NCBI RefSeq assembly: GCF_030908245.1
Contig: NZ_JAVFJJ010000002.1
Location: 310,001 to 374,000 of the forward strand
Reading direction: 5' to 3'
DNA length: 64,000 bases
Source: Sinomonas sp. ASV322
GTDB lineage: Bacteria; Actinomycetota; Actinomycetes; Actinomycetales; Micrococcaceae
In this document: in pieces, positions 1 to 8,369 of the stretch
Layout of the letters: every line of letters begins with the position of its first letter
How positions within the stretch are numbered: the stretch's first letter is position 1
Made by a program: the position numbers and the translations under genes
Notes under the pieces: model-generated
Seen by the model: the letters and a program-made list of their open reading frames with translations, nothing else
What the model was told of the DNA's origin: nothing
Database searches by the model: none

Positions 1-3000
1 GCTCGCCGAGGTGCTCAAGGACCCGAACGGGCTCGAGTTCACGGTCGGTTTCGTCGACGGCGTCGTGCGCCCCGAGGATCTCGGTGTCGCGGCCCGCAAC
101 CTCCGCGACCTCGCCCCGAAGGCCCCCGCCTTCCTCCCGTGGCCGCTCAAGCGTGCAATCCAGCTCGGCGGCTCGCTCGCCCCGGTGGCCCCCGGCGTCG
201 TCGTCCCGATCGCGCGGCGCGTGCTGCGTGAAATGGTGGGCCACCTCATCGTCGATGCGTCGGACGCGAAGCTCGGGCCGGCCATCAAGAAGATCCGCAA
301 GCCCGGGATCCGGCTCAACATGAACCTCCTCGGCGAGGCGATCCTCGGCCAGGGCGAGGCCGCCCGCCGCCTCGAGGGCACCCGCCGGCTGCTCGAGCGC
401 GACGACGTCGACTACGTGTCGATCAAGGTCTCCGCGACCGTCGCGCCGCACAACCACTGGGCGTTCGACGAGGCCGTCGCGGACATCGTCGACTCCCTCG
501 CGCCGCTGTACCGGCTCGCCGCCGAGAGCACCAAGGAGCGCAAGCCCAAGTTCATCAACCTCGACATGGAGGAGTACAAGGACCTCGGCCTCACGATCGA
601 AGTCTTCACGCGCCTCCTCGACCGCGAGGAGTTCCGCGGGCTCGAGGCCGGGATCGTGCTCCAGGCCTACCTCCCGGACGCGCTCGGCGCGATGATCCGC
701 CTGCAGGAGTGGGCGGCACGGCGCGTTGCGGCCGGCGGCGCGCCGATCAAGGTCCGCGTCGTGAAGGGCGCGAACCTTCCCATGGAGCACGTCGACGCCG
801 AGATCCACGGCTGGCCGGCGGCGACGTGGGGCTCGAAGCGCGAGAGCGACACGTCCTACAAGGCCGTCCTCGACTACGCCCTCCACTCGGAACGGCTCGC
901 GAACGTGCGCATCGGCGTAGCAGGGCACAACCTGTTCGATGTCGCGCTCGCGTGGCTCCTCGCGAAGGCGCGCGGCGTCGATACGGGGGTGCGGGCCGGA
1001 TCCGGTCTCATCGAGTTCGAGATGCTCCTCGGCATGGCCTCGGGGCAGGCCCAAGCGGTCCTCGCCGACGTGGGCCACCTCCTGCTCTACACGCCCGTGG
1101 TCCACCCGGGCGAGTTCGACGTCGCCATCGCGTACCTCATCCGGCGCCTCGAGGAGGGCGCGAGCCAGGACAACTTCATGAGCGCGGTCTTCGAGCTCGA
1201 CGGCAACGAGGTCCTGTTCGAGCGCGAGAAGAAGCGCTTCCTCGCCTCGCTCGACGCGCTGGGCCACGCGCCCTTCGGGCGCGCCGTCCCCGCGCCACAC
1301 CGCATTCAGGACCGGCGGCACGAAACGTACGACGGCGCCGCCTCCTCGCGCGCGCACGGCGCCTCGGCGAACGCTCCCGCCTTCGCGAACACGCCCGACA
1401 CCGATCCGGATCTTCCGGGCAACCGCGCATGGGGCCGCGCGATCCTCTCCCGCGCGGAGCACTCGCGCCTCGGGGACGAGACCGTCGCGCGCCACACGCT
1501 CGGCACGGATGGCGAGCTTGACGCCGTCGTCCATTCCGCCGTCGCCGCTGGGGAGGCGTGGGGCGCGCTGAGCGGTGCCGAGCGCGCGGCGATCCTCGAC
1601 GAGGCGGGACGCTCGCTCGAGCGGCGCCGCGCGGAGCTGCTCGAGGTCATGGCGGGCGAATGCGGCAAGACCCTCGACCAGGGCGACCCCGAGGTCTCCG
1701 AGGCCGTCGACTTCGCGCACTACTACGCAAGCCTGGCCCGCGAGCTCGACGCCGTGGACGGCGCACGCTTCCTCCCGAGCAAGCTCACGGTCGTGACGCC
1801 GCCGTGGAACTTCCCCGTGGCGATCCCCGCGGGCTCGACGCTCGCGGCCCTCGCGGCGGGCTCTGCCGTCGTCATCAAGCCCGCGAAGCAGGCACGTCGC
1901 TCGGGCGCGGTCATGGTCGAGGCGATCTGGGACGCCCTGGACTCTGCGGGCGTCTCCCGCGACGTCCTCCAGTACGTCCAGCTCGAGGACCGCGCCCTCG
2001 GGCAGCGGCTCGTCGCCCACCCCGACGTGGACCGCGTCATCCTCACGGGCGGCTACGAGACGGCCCAGCTCTTCCGCTCGTTCCGCAAGGACCTGCCGCT
2101 GCTCGCGGAGACGTCGGGCAAGAACGCGATCATCGTGACGCCGAGCGCGGACCTCGACCTCGCGGCGAAGGACGTCGCGTACTCGGCCTTCGGGCACGCG
2201 GGGCAGAAGTGCTCGGCGGCGTCGCTCGTCGTGCTCGTGGGCTCGGTCGCGAAGTCCAAGCGCTTCCGCAACCAGCTCATCGACGCCGTGCAGTCCCTCC
2301 ACGTGGGGTACCCGTGGGACGCGCGGAGCCAGATGGGACCCGTGATCGAGCCTCCGGGCGAGAAGCTCCGCCGCGGCCTCACGCAGCTCGGCGAGGGCGA
2401 GCACTGGGTGCTTGAGCCGCGCCAGCTCGACGACTCCGGCAAGCTGTGGAGCCCTGGCATCCGGGCCGGGGTGCGACCGGGGTCGGAGTACCACCGCGTC
2501 GAGTACTTCGGGCCGGTCCTCGGCGTCATGACCGCCGCGACGCTCGAGGAGGCGGTCGCGCTCGTCAACGCGATCGACTACGGGCTCACCTCCGGCCTGC
2601 ACTCGCTCGACGGCGCCGAGATCGACTGCTGGACCTCAACCATCCAGGCCGGCAACCTCTACGTGAACCGCGGCATCACGGGCGCGATCGTGCGGCGGCA
2701 GCCGTTCGGCGGGTGGAAGAGGTCCGCGATCGGCGCTGGCACGAAGGCGGGCGGGCCCAACTACCTCGTGGGGCTGGGCTCGTGGGTTGACGCGCCCGTC
2801 TCGCGTCCCCAGGCGGACGACGACGGCGCTACCCACCCGAGTGGGCCCGCCGCGGAGCTCTTCGCGGCCGTGGGCGACGCCCTCTCACCAGAGGACTCCG
2901 CATGGCTCGCCGCCGCGCTCGGTTCCGACGCCGTGGCGTGGTCCTCGGAGTTCGGCATTGCGAAGGACGTGAGCGGGCTCTCGTGCGAGCGGAACGTGTT

Positions 3001-3442
3001 CCGCTACCGGGCCGTGCCCGTGACGATCCGCTTCGAGGGCGCGACGTCGGGCCACGGCGTGGCCGAGCTCGTGCGCGTAGCCGCGGCGGGCCTACTCGCG
3101 GGTTCACCGCTCACGGTGAGCAGCGCCGTCGACCTCCCGGGACGCGCGGCGGAGGTCCTGCGCCGCCACGGCGCGACACTCGCGGTCGAGAACGACGCCG
3201 AGTGGCTCCGCCGCGCTGTGGGCCTTGGCTCGGGCCGGATCCGGCTCGTGTCAGGATTGGGGACTGCCGCCGTCGAGCTCGCGGAGGCCGTCGACGGAAC
3301 GCCCGACGTCGCGGTGTACTCGCACCCCGTCGTCGGCGCCGGACGCGTGGAGCTCCTCCCGTTCCTGCACGAGCAGGCGGTCTCGCTCACGGCGCACCGG
3401 TTCGGGAATCCGAATCCGGTCGTCGAGGCTGTAGAGCTCTGA
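1..3442 (+). CDS. putA: Bifunctional proline dehydrogenase / L-glutamate gamma-semialdehyde dehydrogenase, 5' end cut off
   Basis: Oxidises proline to glutamate in two steps (FAD-dependent proline dehydrogenase, then NAD-dependent P5C dehydrogenase). The reading frame is open from base 2 and already inside the family's N-terminal segment (KDPNGLEFTVGFVDGVV), so the true start lies before the window. The visible part is about 1,145 residues: a proline dehydrogenase barrel (to about residue 440), a linker, and an aldehyde dehydrogenase domain with TPPWNFPVAIPAGS, LAETSGKN and the catalytic cysteine in GHAGQKCS (about residue 734). A C-terminal tail of about 160 residues follows, as in actinobacterial PutA. 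No DNA-binding domain is visible, so this is not an autoregulatory enterobacterial-type PutA. It is followed by 150 bp of non-coding DNA. Confidence 0.95.
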   Translation, partial: LAEVLKDPNGLEFTVGFVDGVVRPEDLGVAARNLRDLAPKAPAFLPWPLKRAIQLGGSLAPVAPGVVVPIARRVLREMVGHLIVDASDAKLGPAIKKIRKPGIRLNMNLLGEAILGQGEAARRLEGTRRLLERDDVDYVSIKVSATVAPHNHWAFDEAVADIVDSLAPLYRLAAESTKERKPKFINLDMEEYKDLGLTIEVFTRLLDREEFRGLEAGIVLQAYLPDALGAMIRLQEWAARRVAAGGAPIKVRVVKGANLPMEHVDAEIHGWPAATWGSKRESDTSYKAVLDYALHSERLANVRIGVAGHNLFDVALAWLLAKARGVDTGVRAGSGLIEFEMLLGMASGQAQAVLADVGHLLLYTPVVHPGEFDVAIAYLIRRLEEGASQDNFMSAVFELDGNEVLFEREKKRFLASLDALGHAPFGRAVPAPHRIQDRRHETYDGAASSRAHGASANAPAFANTPDTDPDLPGNRAWGRAILSRAEHSRLGDETVARHTLGTDGELDAVVHSAVAAGEAWGALSGAERAAILDEAGRSLERRRAELLEVMAGECGKTLDQGDPEVSEAVDFAHYYASLARELDAVDGARFLPSKLTVVTPPWNFPVAIPAGSTLAALAAGSAVVIKPAKQARRSGAVMVEAIWDALDSAGVSRDVLQYVQLEDRALGQRLVAHPDVDRVILTGGYETAQLFRSFRKDLPLLAETSGKNAIIVTPSADLDLAAKDVAYSAFGHAGQKCSAASLVVLVGSVAKSKRFRNQLIDAVQSLHVGYPWDARSQMGPVIEPPGEKLRRGLTQLGEGEHWVLEPRQLDDSGKLWSPGIRAGVRPGSEYHRVEYFGPVLGVMTAATLEEAVALVNAIDYGLTSGLHSLDGAEIDCWTSTIQAGNLYVNRGITGAIVRRQPFGGWKRSAIGAGTKAGGPNYLVGLGSWVDAPVSRPQADDDGATHPSGPAAELFAAVGDALSPEDSAWLAAALGSDAVAWSSEFGIAKDVSGLSCERNVFRYRAVPVTIRFEGATSGHGVAELVRVAAAGLLAGSPLTVSSAVDLPGRAAEVLRRHGATLAVENDAEWLRRAVGLGSGRIRLVSGLGTAAVELAEAVDGTPDVAVYSHPVVGAGRVELLPFLHEQAVSLTAHRFGNPNPVVEAVEL

Positions 3443-3504
3443 CGCCCCGCTGCGCGACAAACGCGCCAGCGCCAAGCGGCGACGAGTCTTAACTTTTCAA
3501 AAAC

Positions 3505-3524
3505 TGTCACACCATCGCGTGACA
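3505..3524. promoter_or_regulatory. Short inverted repeat upstream of the acidic secreted protein gene
   Basis: TGTCAC and GTGACA arms (3505-3510 and 3519-3524) separated by 8 bases, about 70 bp before the start at 3592. It could be an operator or part of a weak terminator after putA; the sequence does not decide between them. Confidence 0.35.
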
Positions 3525-3591
3525 TTGACAGGTTCAGTCATGGAGGATGGATGGGCTATCACTATCTATTGGGGACACCTCGGGAGGTCTC

Positions 3592-4164
3592 ATGTCATGG
3601 TTTACCCGCTTCTCTCCGCGAAGCGTTGCGTTGGGCGTCCTCGCAGCGGGGGCGCTTGTGATCGGAGGCACGGGGGCCGCGGCCTTCGCCGTCCAGGGAG
3701 TAGTGCCCGACGTGGACACGACGAGCACCGCAACGAGCACGGCGACGCCGACTGAGACCGCCGACCCCACGGAGACGGCCGAGCCCACCGAAACCGCCGA
3801 GCCCACCGAAACCGCCGAGCCGACCGAAACCGCCGAGCCAACGGAGACGGCCGAGCCCACCGAAACCGCCGAGCCAACGGAGACGGCCGAGCCCACCGAG
3901 ACGGCCGAGCCCACCGACGCCGAAGACGCCGCTGAGCCGGCTGAAACCGAAGCGCCGGCCCCGGCTGCGGTAGACAAGGAAGACCAGAACGAAGGGCCGC
4001 ACGGCGATCAGGACGAGGCGAAGCCGGCCGTCGCTCCCGTCCAGCAGCCCGCCGTCGCCCCGGTCGCCCCCGCCGCTCAGCAGCCCGTCAAGGAGTCCTC
4101 GCACGAGCAGGAGCACCAGCACGAGCAGGAGCACGGAAGCGGCACGGAGGGCCACGACGACTGA
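3592..4164 (+). CDS. Secreted or membrane-anchored acidic protein with hexapeptide repeats
   Basis: 190-residue protein of no recognised family. ATG 3592 is chosen because GGGAGG lies just upstream and a typical signal-like segment (basic start, then about 22 hydrophobic residues, VALGVLAAGALVIGGTGAAA) follows; an in-frame start at 3547 would put a long tail before it. The middle is about nine copies of a Thr-Glu-Thr-Ala-Glu-Pro unit encoded by an 18-bp tandem repeat (3751-3918). The end is rich in Pro/Ala and then His/Glu/Gln (HEQEHQHEQEH), a possible metal-binding tail. No sortase motif is seen. Probably a surface-exposed low-complexity protein; function unknown. Confidence 0.75.
   Translation: MSWFTRFSPRSVALGVLAAGALVIGGTGAAAFAVQGVVPDVDTTSTATSTATPTETADPTETAEPTETAEPTETAEPTETAEPTETAEPTETAEPTETAEPTETAEPTDAEDAAEPAETEAPAPAAVDKEDQNEGPHGDQDEAKPAVAPVQQPAVAPVAPAAQQPVKESSHEQEHQHEQEHGSGTEGHDD
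3751..3918 (+). repeat. 18-bp coding tandem repeat (TETAEP units)
   Basis: About nine near-identical 18-bp units inside the acidic protein gene. They alternate mainly between GAGACGGCCGAGCCCACC and GAAACCGCC-type synonymous variants. Because the unit is a multiple of three, copy number could change by slippage without breaking the frame. Confidence 0.85.
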
Positions 4165-4201
4165 GCTCGCCCGCCGGTCACAAACCAAGCACCACTCCTC
4201 G

Positions 4202-4279
4202 CATAACCGTCCCTCACGGGCATAACCGTCCCTCGCGACGCGCTCTGAGGGACGGTTATGCCGCTAGGCGACGGTTATG
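4202..4279. repeat. Family A palindromic repeat between convergent genes
   Basis: CATAACCGTCCCTC occurs directly at 4202-4215 and 4221-4234 and inverted at 4247-4260. The second and third copies make a perfect 14-bp stem with a 12-base loop. A further partial inverted arm (GGCGACGGTTATG, 4267-4279) supplies the last codons and overlaps the stop of the homoserine dehydrogenase gene. It can act as a bidirectional terminator. Confidence 0.85.
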
Positions 4280-5562
4280 TGATCGCGCGCAGCGGGCGGA
4301 CGACGACGCGCGGCCGGTTGGCGAGCGACGATGCGGCGCGCGGTGGAGACGAGGTCGCCCATGACCGCCGAGGCCGCGGGCCGACCGCCCGCCCCCGCGC
4401 CGTGGAACATGAGCTGGCCCGCATTGTCCGCCTCGACGAACACCGCGTTGTTGGCCCCGCGCACGGCGGCCAACGGATGCTCGCGCGGCAACAATGTCGG
4501 GTGCACGCGCACACTCAGGCGTTCGCCGCCGTCGCCGGTCTCGACTAGGCGCGCCCCGCCGCCGTCGCCCGTCTCGACGAAGCGCGCCCCGCCGCCGTCG
4601 CCGGTCTCGACGAGGCGCGCCCCGCCGCCGTCGCCGGTCTCGCCATCCTCCCCACCCAAAGCGTGGCCCGGTCTCGCCGCACGCGTGGCCAGGTCTCGCC
4701 AGATGCGTGGCCAGCTCTCGCCCCCGTGGTGCGACAAGTGGCCACGGGTTAGGCGGGAGGTGGCCACGGGGTGGCTTGGGCGTTGGGCCGGGCCCAGCTC
4801 GGCGACGGCGAGGAGCTTGATCACGAGCCCCGAGTCCTGCGCCGCGGCGATGTCCCCCGTCGTGATCCGGGTGATCCCCTCACACTGCACCTCGGCCAGG
4901 CTCACCGGCGTGTGGAACGCGAGCGTCGCCAGTAGCGCGGCTTTTGCCGCCGCGTCGTGGCCCTCGACGTCCGCCGTGGGGTCCGCCTCGGCATAGCCGA
5001 GCCGCTGCGCCTCCGCGAGCGCGTCCGCGAACGCCGCCCCCGTCGTGTCCATCTGGTCCAGGATGTAGTTCGTCGTCCCGTTCAGGATCCCCATCACCCG
5101 CGTGATCCGGTCTCCCGAGAGGCTCTCGCGCATCGGGCGGATGATCGGGATCGCCCCGGCCACTGCGGCCTCGAAGCGCAGCTCCGCGCCGTGCCGCGCG
5201 GCCTCCTCGAACAGCGCCGGCCCGTCCTGCGCGAGCAGCGCCTTGTTCCCCGTGACGACCGAGGCGCCCCTGCGCACCGCCCGGAGGATGAGCGACCGCG
5301 CCGGCTCGATCCCTCCCACGAGCTCCACGACAAGGTCCGCCGAATCCACCAAGGCGTCCGCGTCCTTCGTGAACAGCCGCCGCGGAAGCTCGACGTCCCG
5401 CGCAGCGCCCGGGTTCCGCACTGCGATCCCCGCGAGCTCGAGCCGGGCCCCCGACCGCGCCGCGAGCGCCTCTGCATCCTCGCGCAGGATCCGCGCCACT
5501 TGGCTCCCCACGGTCCCGCACCCCAGCAGGGCCACCTTGAGCACGTGCGGGCAGGCATTCAC
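4264..5562 (-). CDS. Homoserine dehydrogenase-like protein with a repeat-derived insertion
   Basis: NAD(P)-dependent homoserine dehydrogenase family, which reduces aspartate semialdehyde to homoserine. Seen: nucleotide-binding GCGTVGSQVA near residue 15, the family signature NGTTNYIL, ADPTADVEGHDAAAK with its conserved lysine, and the returning segment VHPTLLPREHPL ... AVFVEA. The GTG start at 5562 overlaps the GntR stop as GTGA. There is no C-terminal ACT domain. About 90 residues (roughly 257-346; DNA 4522-4795) replace what is normally a hinge of about 10 residues, and this segment is made of dispersed and tandem DNA repeats. Placement beside a FadR-type regulator and an ABC uptake operon, not beside thrB/thrC, suggests a catabolic or paralogous role. 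Family call firm; role inferred. Confidence 0.85.
   Translation of the reverse strand: MNACPHVLKVALLGCGTVGSQVARILREDAEALAARSGARLELAGIAVRNPGAARDVELPRRLFTKDADALVDSADLVVELVGGIEPARSLILRAVRRGASVVTGNKALLAQDGPALFEEAARHGAELRFEAAVAGAIPIIRPMRESLSGDRITRVMGILNGTTNYILDQMDTTGAAFADALAEAQRLGYAEADPTADVEGHDAAAKAALLATLAFHTPVSLAEVQCEGITRITTGDIAAAQDSGLVIKLLAVAELGPAQRPSHPVATSRLTRGHLSHHGGESWPRIWRDLATRAARPGHALGGEDGETGDGGGARLVETGDGGGARFVETGDGGGARLVETGDGGERLSVRVHPTLLPREHPLAAVRGANNAVFVEADNAGQLMFHGAGAGGRPAASAVMGDLVSTARRIVARQPAARRRPPAARDHITVA
4525..4644. repeat. 33-bp tandem repeat inside the homoserine dehydrogenase-like gene
   Basis: Full units at 4537-4569, 4570-4602 and 4603-4635, with partial units on both sides. 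They are translated on the minus strand as an 11-residue GDGGGARLVET-like repeat. The period keeps the frame. Confidence 0.9.
4661..4770. repeat. Family C repeat cluster inside the homoserine dehydrogenase-like gene
   Basis: GCGTGGCC[C/A]G[G/C]TCTCGCC occurs three times with a 22-bp period (4661-4678, 4683-4700, 4705-4722), followed by two copies of GTGGCCACGGG (4738-4748 and 4760-4770). The same words recur between convergent genes at 24993-25031, 26346-26390 and 28348-28427. Confidence 0.85.
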
Positions 5563-6239
5563 GGCAGGTTCTCGGGCTCGTGGGCGTGAGCCTCCATGTC
5601 CTCCATCCGGGCGATGATGGCGAGGGAGAGTTCCGTCGCCGTGGCCGTGTCGCGCTGCTCGATCGCATGGTAGAGCGCCTCGTGGTCCTCGGTGCCCTGG
5701 CCCATGGCGTGCCCGATCGACTTGCGGAACGCGATGTTGAGGCTCTCGTACAGGTCGCTCAGAAGGTCGTTGTGCGATGCGCTCGCGAGGGACATGTGGA
5801 AGCGAAGGTCGCCGTCGATGAACGCGGCGAGGTCGCCGCGTGCCGCGGCCGCGTTGCGGTCGTCGAGCGCCCTGCGCATCGCGGCGAGATCTTCCCTCGT
5901 GCGGCGCGCGGCGGCCAGCGAGACCGCGAGCGCGTCGAGCCCGCGGCGGACTTCGATCACTTCCGCCATCTTGCTGTTGGTGACCTTGCGATTGAGGGCT
6001 ACGGCCGCCTCGTCGACCGCATCGACGTAGGTTCCGTCCCCCTGCCGCACGACGAGGAGCCCGGCATGCACGAGGGCGCGCGTCGCCTCGCGGAGGGAAG
6101 CACGGCTGATTCCGAACGACTGCGTGAGCTCCGATTCGGACGGCAGCCTGTCCCCGGGCGACCATTCGCCGTCGCGGATGCGCCCCCGGATCTCCTCGAT
6201 CACGGCGTCGACCGTTGACACGCGGTTGACTTTGAGCAT
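5559..6239 (-). CDS. FadR-subfamily GntR transcriptional regulator
   Basis: 226 residues: N-terminal winged helix (GDRLPSESELTQSFGISRASLREATRAL) followed by an all-helical FCD effector domain with the usual metal-site histidines (DGDLRFHMSLASASHN). It is translationally coupled to the downstream homoserine dehydrogenase-like gene (4-base GTGA overlap) and divergent from the isomerase/ABC operon. Strong Shine-Dalgarno GAAGGGGG before the ATG. The likely operator is the ATCAG-N4-CTGAT palindrome at 6423-6436 on the promoter of the divergent operon. Effector unknown; FCD regulators usually bind small organic acids or sugar acids. Confidence 0.9.
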   Translation of the reverse strand: MLKVNRVSTVDAVIEEIRGRIRDGEWSPGDRLPSESELTQSFGISRASLREATRALVHAGLLVVRQGDGTYVDAVDEAAVALNRKVTNSKMAEVIEVRRGLDALAVSLAAARRTREDLAAMRRALDDRNAAAARGDLAAFIDGDLRFHMSLASASHNDLLSDLYESLNIAFRKSIGHAMGQGTEDHEALYHAIEQRDTATATELSLAIIARMEDMEAHAHEPENLP

Positions 6240-6422
6240 CCTCGGACCCCCTTCACGGTCTCGGACGAACCTGCTGCCGGCGCACCAGGGCCGTTCTTGC
6301 TGCGATGCACAATAGCCTCACAACCTGCTCCATGGTGACTCGTGACTTGGAGCACGCTGCTCAACGTGCGCCCCATGCCTCGAGTTCGGCCTGAGAAGTT
6401 CTCCACAGGCTCTTCCCTAAAC

Positions 6423-6439
6423 ATCAGACGCCTGATAAT
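6423..6439 (+). promoter_or_regulatory. Putative GntR operator overlapping the -10 of the isomerase/ABC operon
   Basis: ATCAG-ACGC-CTGAT palindrome at 6423-6436 overlaps a TGATAAT -10 element (6433-6439). This arrangement fits repression by the divergently encoded GntR protein. No convincing -35 was found. Transcription would start near 6447, giving either a leaderless ATG at 6448 or a leader of about 67 bases to ATG 6514. Confidence 0.5.
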
Positions 6440-6513
6440 CATATGACATGACGACCACAAAGTCGCAGACCCCGGGCCCTCGGATTTCCGAAGGCGGCGG
6501 GAAGCGCCGGTCA

Positions 6514-7494
6514 ATGAGGATCGGCGTCATGTGCGGCCGTCTCCAAGGCTTTGAAGACGGTCATCCCGAGGAGGCCCTCGTGTGGGCCAGCTCGGGCGGG
6601 TACGACGGCGTGCTCTTTGCGACACCGCGGGCCATGAGCCCAGAGCTCGACGGCGTGGCCCTCAAGGAAGCGGGCGAGCTCGCCGCAGAGCGAGGGCTCT
6701 ACCTCGAGGTGGGGATCGGCTCCCTCGGGCCGTTCGGCGATGCCGGCGAGCGCCTGGCCGAGCTCAACGCCCACATTGACGCCGCTGCGACGGCAGGGTG
6801 CCGCGAGTTCTTCGCGTACACGCGCACGGATCGGCACCACGCGAGCGTCCCCCACGCGGTCCAGCTCGCCGCCGTCCAGAAGACCCTCGAGACGCTGGCG
6901 CCCCGCCTCCGCGATGAGGGGCTCCGCCTCAACCTCAAGACCCACGAGGACCTCTCCTCGCACGAAGTCCTCCGACTCGTCGACGAGTCCGGGACGGATG
7001 TGGTCGGCGTGAGCCTCGACGTCGCGAACCTCGTCGTGCGCGGCGAGGACCCCGTCGAGGCGACCCGCCGCCTCGCCCCGCACGTCCATCAGACCCATTT
7101 CGAAGACGTCGCGCTCTACATCGTCGAACGCGGGCTCCGCCGGCGGCTGCGCCCGTGCGGCGCGGGGGTCCTCGACTGGGCCGCGATCCTGCGGACGCTC
7201 GCCGAAGAATCCCCCGCGCGGCGGCTCACGCTCGAACAGCATGCGGGCCGCTTCGACCTGGACGTCTTCGACCCCGCGTGGTTCGACGCTGAGCCGCACG
7301 TCACGGCGCGCGAGCTCGCCGTGCTGTTCAGGCACGCCGTCGACTGCGAGCGTCGCGCTTCCGCGGGCGAGCTTCCCTCCCTCGCGGCGTACGACGACGA
7401 CGGTGGTCACCTCGCGCGCCGCGGCGAGCTCGCCGAGAGCGCCCGCTGGCTGCGTCACACCCTCGACACGATCGGAAGGTCATCATGGCAGTAG
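6514..7494 (+). CDS. Sugar phosphate isomerase/epimerase-like TIM-barrel protein
   Basis: AP-endonuclease-2/xylose-isomerase-like fold. The start MRIGVMCGR matches the first beta strand of its paralogue at 13371 (MKIGVDGRK), which is why ATG 6514 is preferred to the in-frame ATG 6448 that adds 22 low-complexity residues. Metal-site candidates typical of the family are visible: LNLKTHEDL, VSLDVANLV, HVHQTHFEDV and a C-terminal LTLEQHAG. First gene of the importer operon; its stop overlaps the permease start by 10 bases. Substrate unknown; presumably it converts the imported compound or a derivative. Confidence 0.75.
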   Translation: MRIGVMCGRLQGFEDGHPEEALVWASSGGYDGVLFATPRAMSPELDGVALKEAGELAAERGLYLEVGIGSLGPFGDAGERLAELNAHIDAAATAGCREFFAYTRTDRHHASVPHAVQLAAVQKTLETLAPRLRDEGLRLNLKTHEDLSSHEVLRLVDESGTDVVGVSLDVANLVVRGEDPVEATRRLAPHVHQTHFEDVALYIVERGLRRRLRPCGAGVLDWAAILRTLAEESPARRLTLEQHAGRFDLDVFDPAWFDAEPHVTARELAVLFRHAVDCERRASAGELPSLAAYDDDGGHLARRGELAESARWLRHTLDTIGRSSWQ

Positions 7495-8360
7495 CCGTCG
7501 CCGAACCGCGGATCGCGGTGGCGCGTCGCCGCATCGTCCAGAGCGATCGCGTGCTCGTGGGAGCCCTCGCGGGCCTCGCGCTCATCGCCCTCATCGTGGT
7601 TGCCGGCCCGTTCCTCTGGCATTACGATGCCAACGCCGCCGACCTCACGGCGCAGCTCGCGGCGCCGTCGGCCGATCATCCGCTAGGAACCGACAACCTC
7701 GGGCGCGACCTGCTCGCCCGGGTGCTCGACGGCGCGCGCACCTCGCTCGGCGCGGGCGCCGTCGTCGTCGTCGCGGGCGCGGTGCTCGGCTCGGTCACGG
7801 GCCTCCTCGCGGGCGCGCTCGGCGGGATGGTCGACACGGCCCTCACGTGGCTCACGAACTCGATCCTGTGCTTCCCGTCGATCATGCTCGCGATGGCCGT
7901 CGTCATGGCGCTCAAGCCGGGCATCCCGGCCGTCGTGATCGGGCTCTCGATCCATTCATTCCCGTGGTACATGCGGACGATCCGCGGCGAGGTCATGCGC
8001 ATCGCAGCGCTCGACTTCGTCAAGTCGACCAATGCCATCGGCGCGACCCAAGGGCGCATCCTGTTCCGGCACATCTTCCCGCACCTCATCTCGACGATCG
8101 TGCTCCAGATGGCGGCCGTGTTCGGCGCCTCGGTCCTCTCCCTCGCGGCGATGGGCTTCCTCGGGATGGGCGCCCAGCCTCCCACCGCGGAGCTCGGCGC
8201 CATGATCACCGAGGGCCAGCAGTTCTTCCTCACCGGCCAGTGGTGGCTCGCTGCGTTCCCCGGCCTCGTGCTGCTCATCGCCGTCACCCTCACGACCATC
8301 GTCGCGGACCGCGCGCGCGAGCTGCTCGACCCGCGCGGCGAGTACATCGTCGCGGACTAG
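7485..8360 (+). CDS. ABC transporter permease, DppC/OppC type
   Basis: 291 residues with the family N-terminal helix, the HPLGTDNLGRD motif before the transport domain, and an EAA-like loop (SIHSFPWYMRTIRGEVMRIAALDFV). It forms one half of the membrane channel of a peptide/opine/nickel-class importer. Here the C-type permease precedes the B-type, the reverse of the usual dppBC order. The next gene begins 9 bases later. Confidence 0.92.
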   Translation: MAVAVAEPRIAVARRRIVQSDRVLVGALAGLALIALIVVAGPFLWHYDANAADLTAQLAAPSADHPLGTDNLGRDLLARVLDGARTSLGAGAVVVVAGAVLGSVTGLLAGALGGMVDTALTWLTNSILCFPSIMLAMAVVMALKPGIPAVVIGLSIHSFPWYMRTIRGEVMRIAALDFVKSTNAIGATQGRILFRHIFPHLISTIVLQMAAVFGASVLSLAAMGFLGMGAQPPTAELGAMITEGQQFFLTGQWWLAAFPGLVLLIAVTLTTIVADRARELLDPRGEYIVAD

Positions 8361-8369
8361 GAGCCCCTC

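Noticed and set aside
3525-3530. TTGACA as the -35 box of the acidic protein gene
   Set aside because: No acceptable -10 sequence at 16-19 bases downstream.
5563-6165. Extension of the homoserine dehydrogenase-like frame upstream to 6165
   Set aside because: The extra 200 residues are out-of-frame translation of the GntR gene; family homology starts right after GTG 5562.
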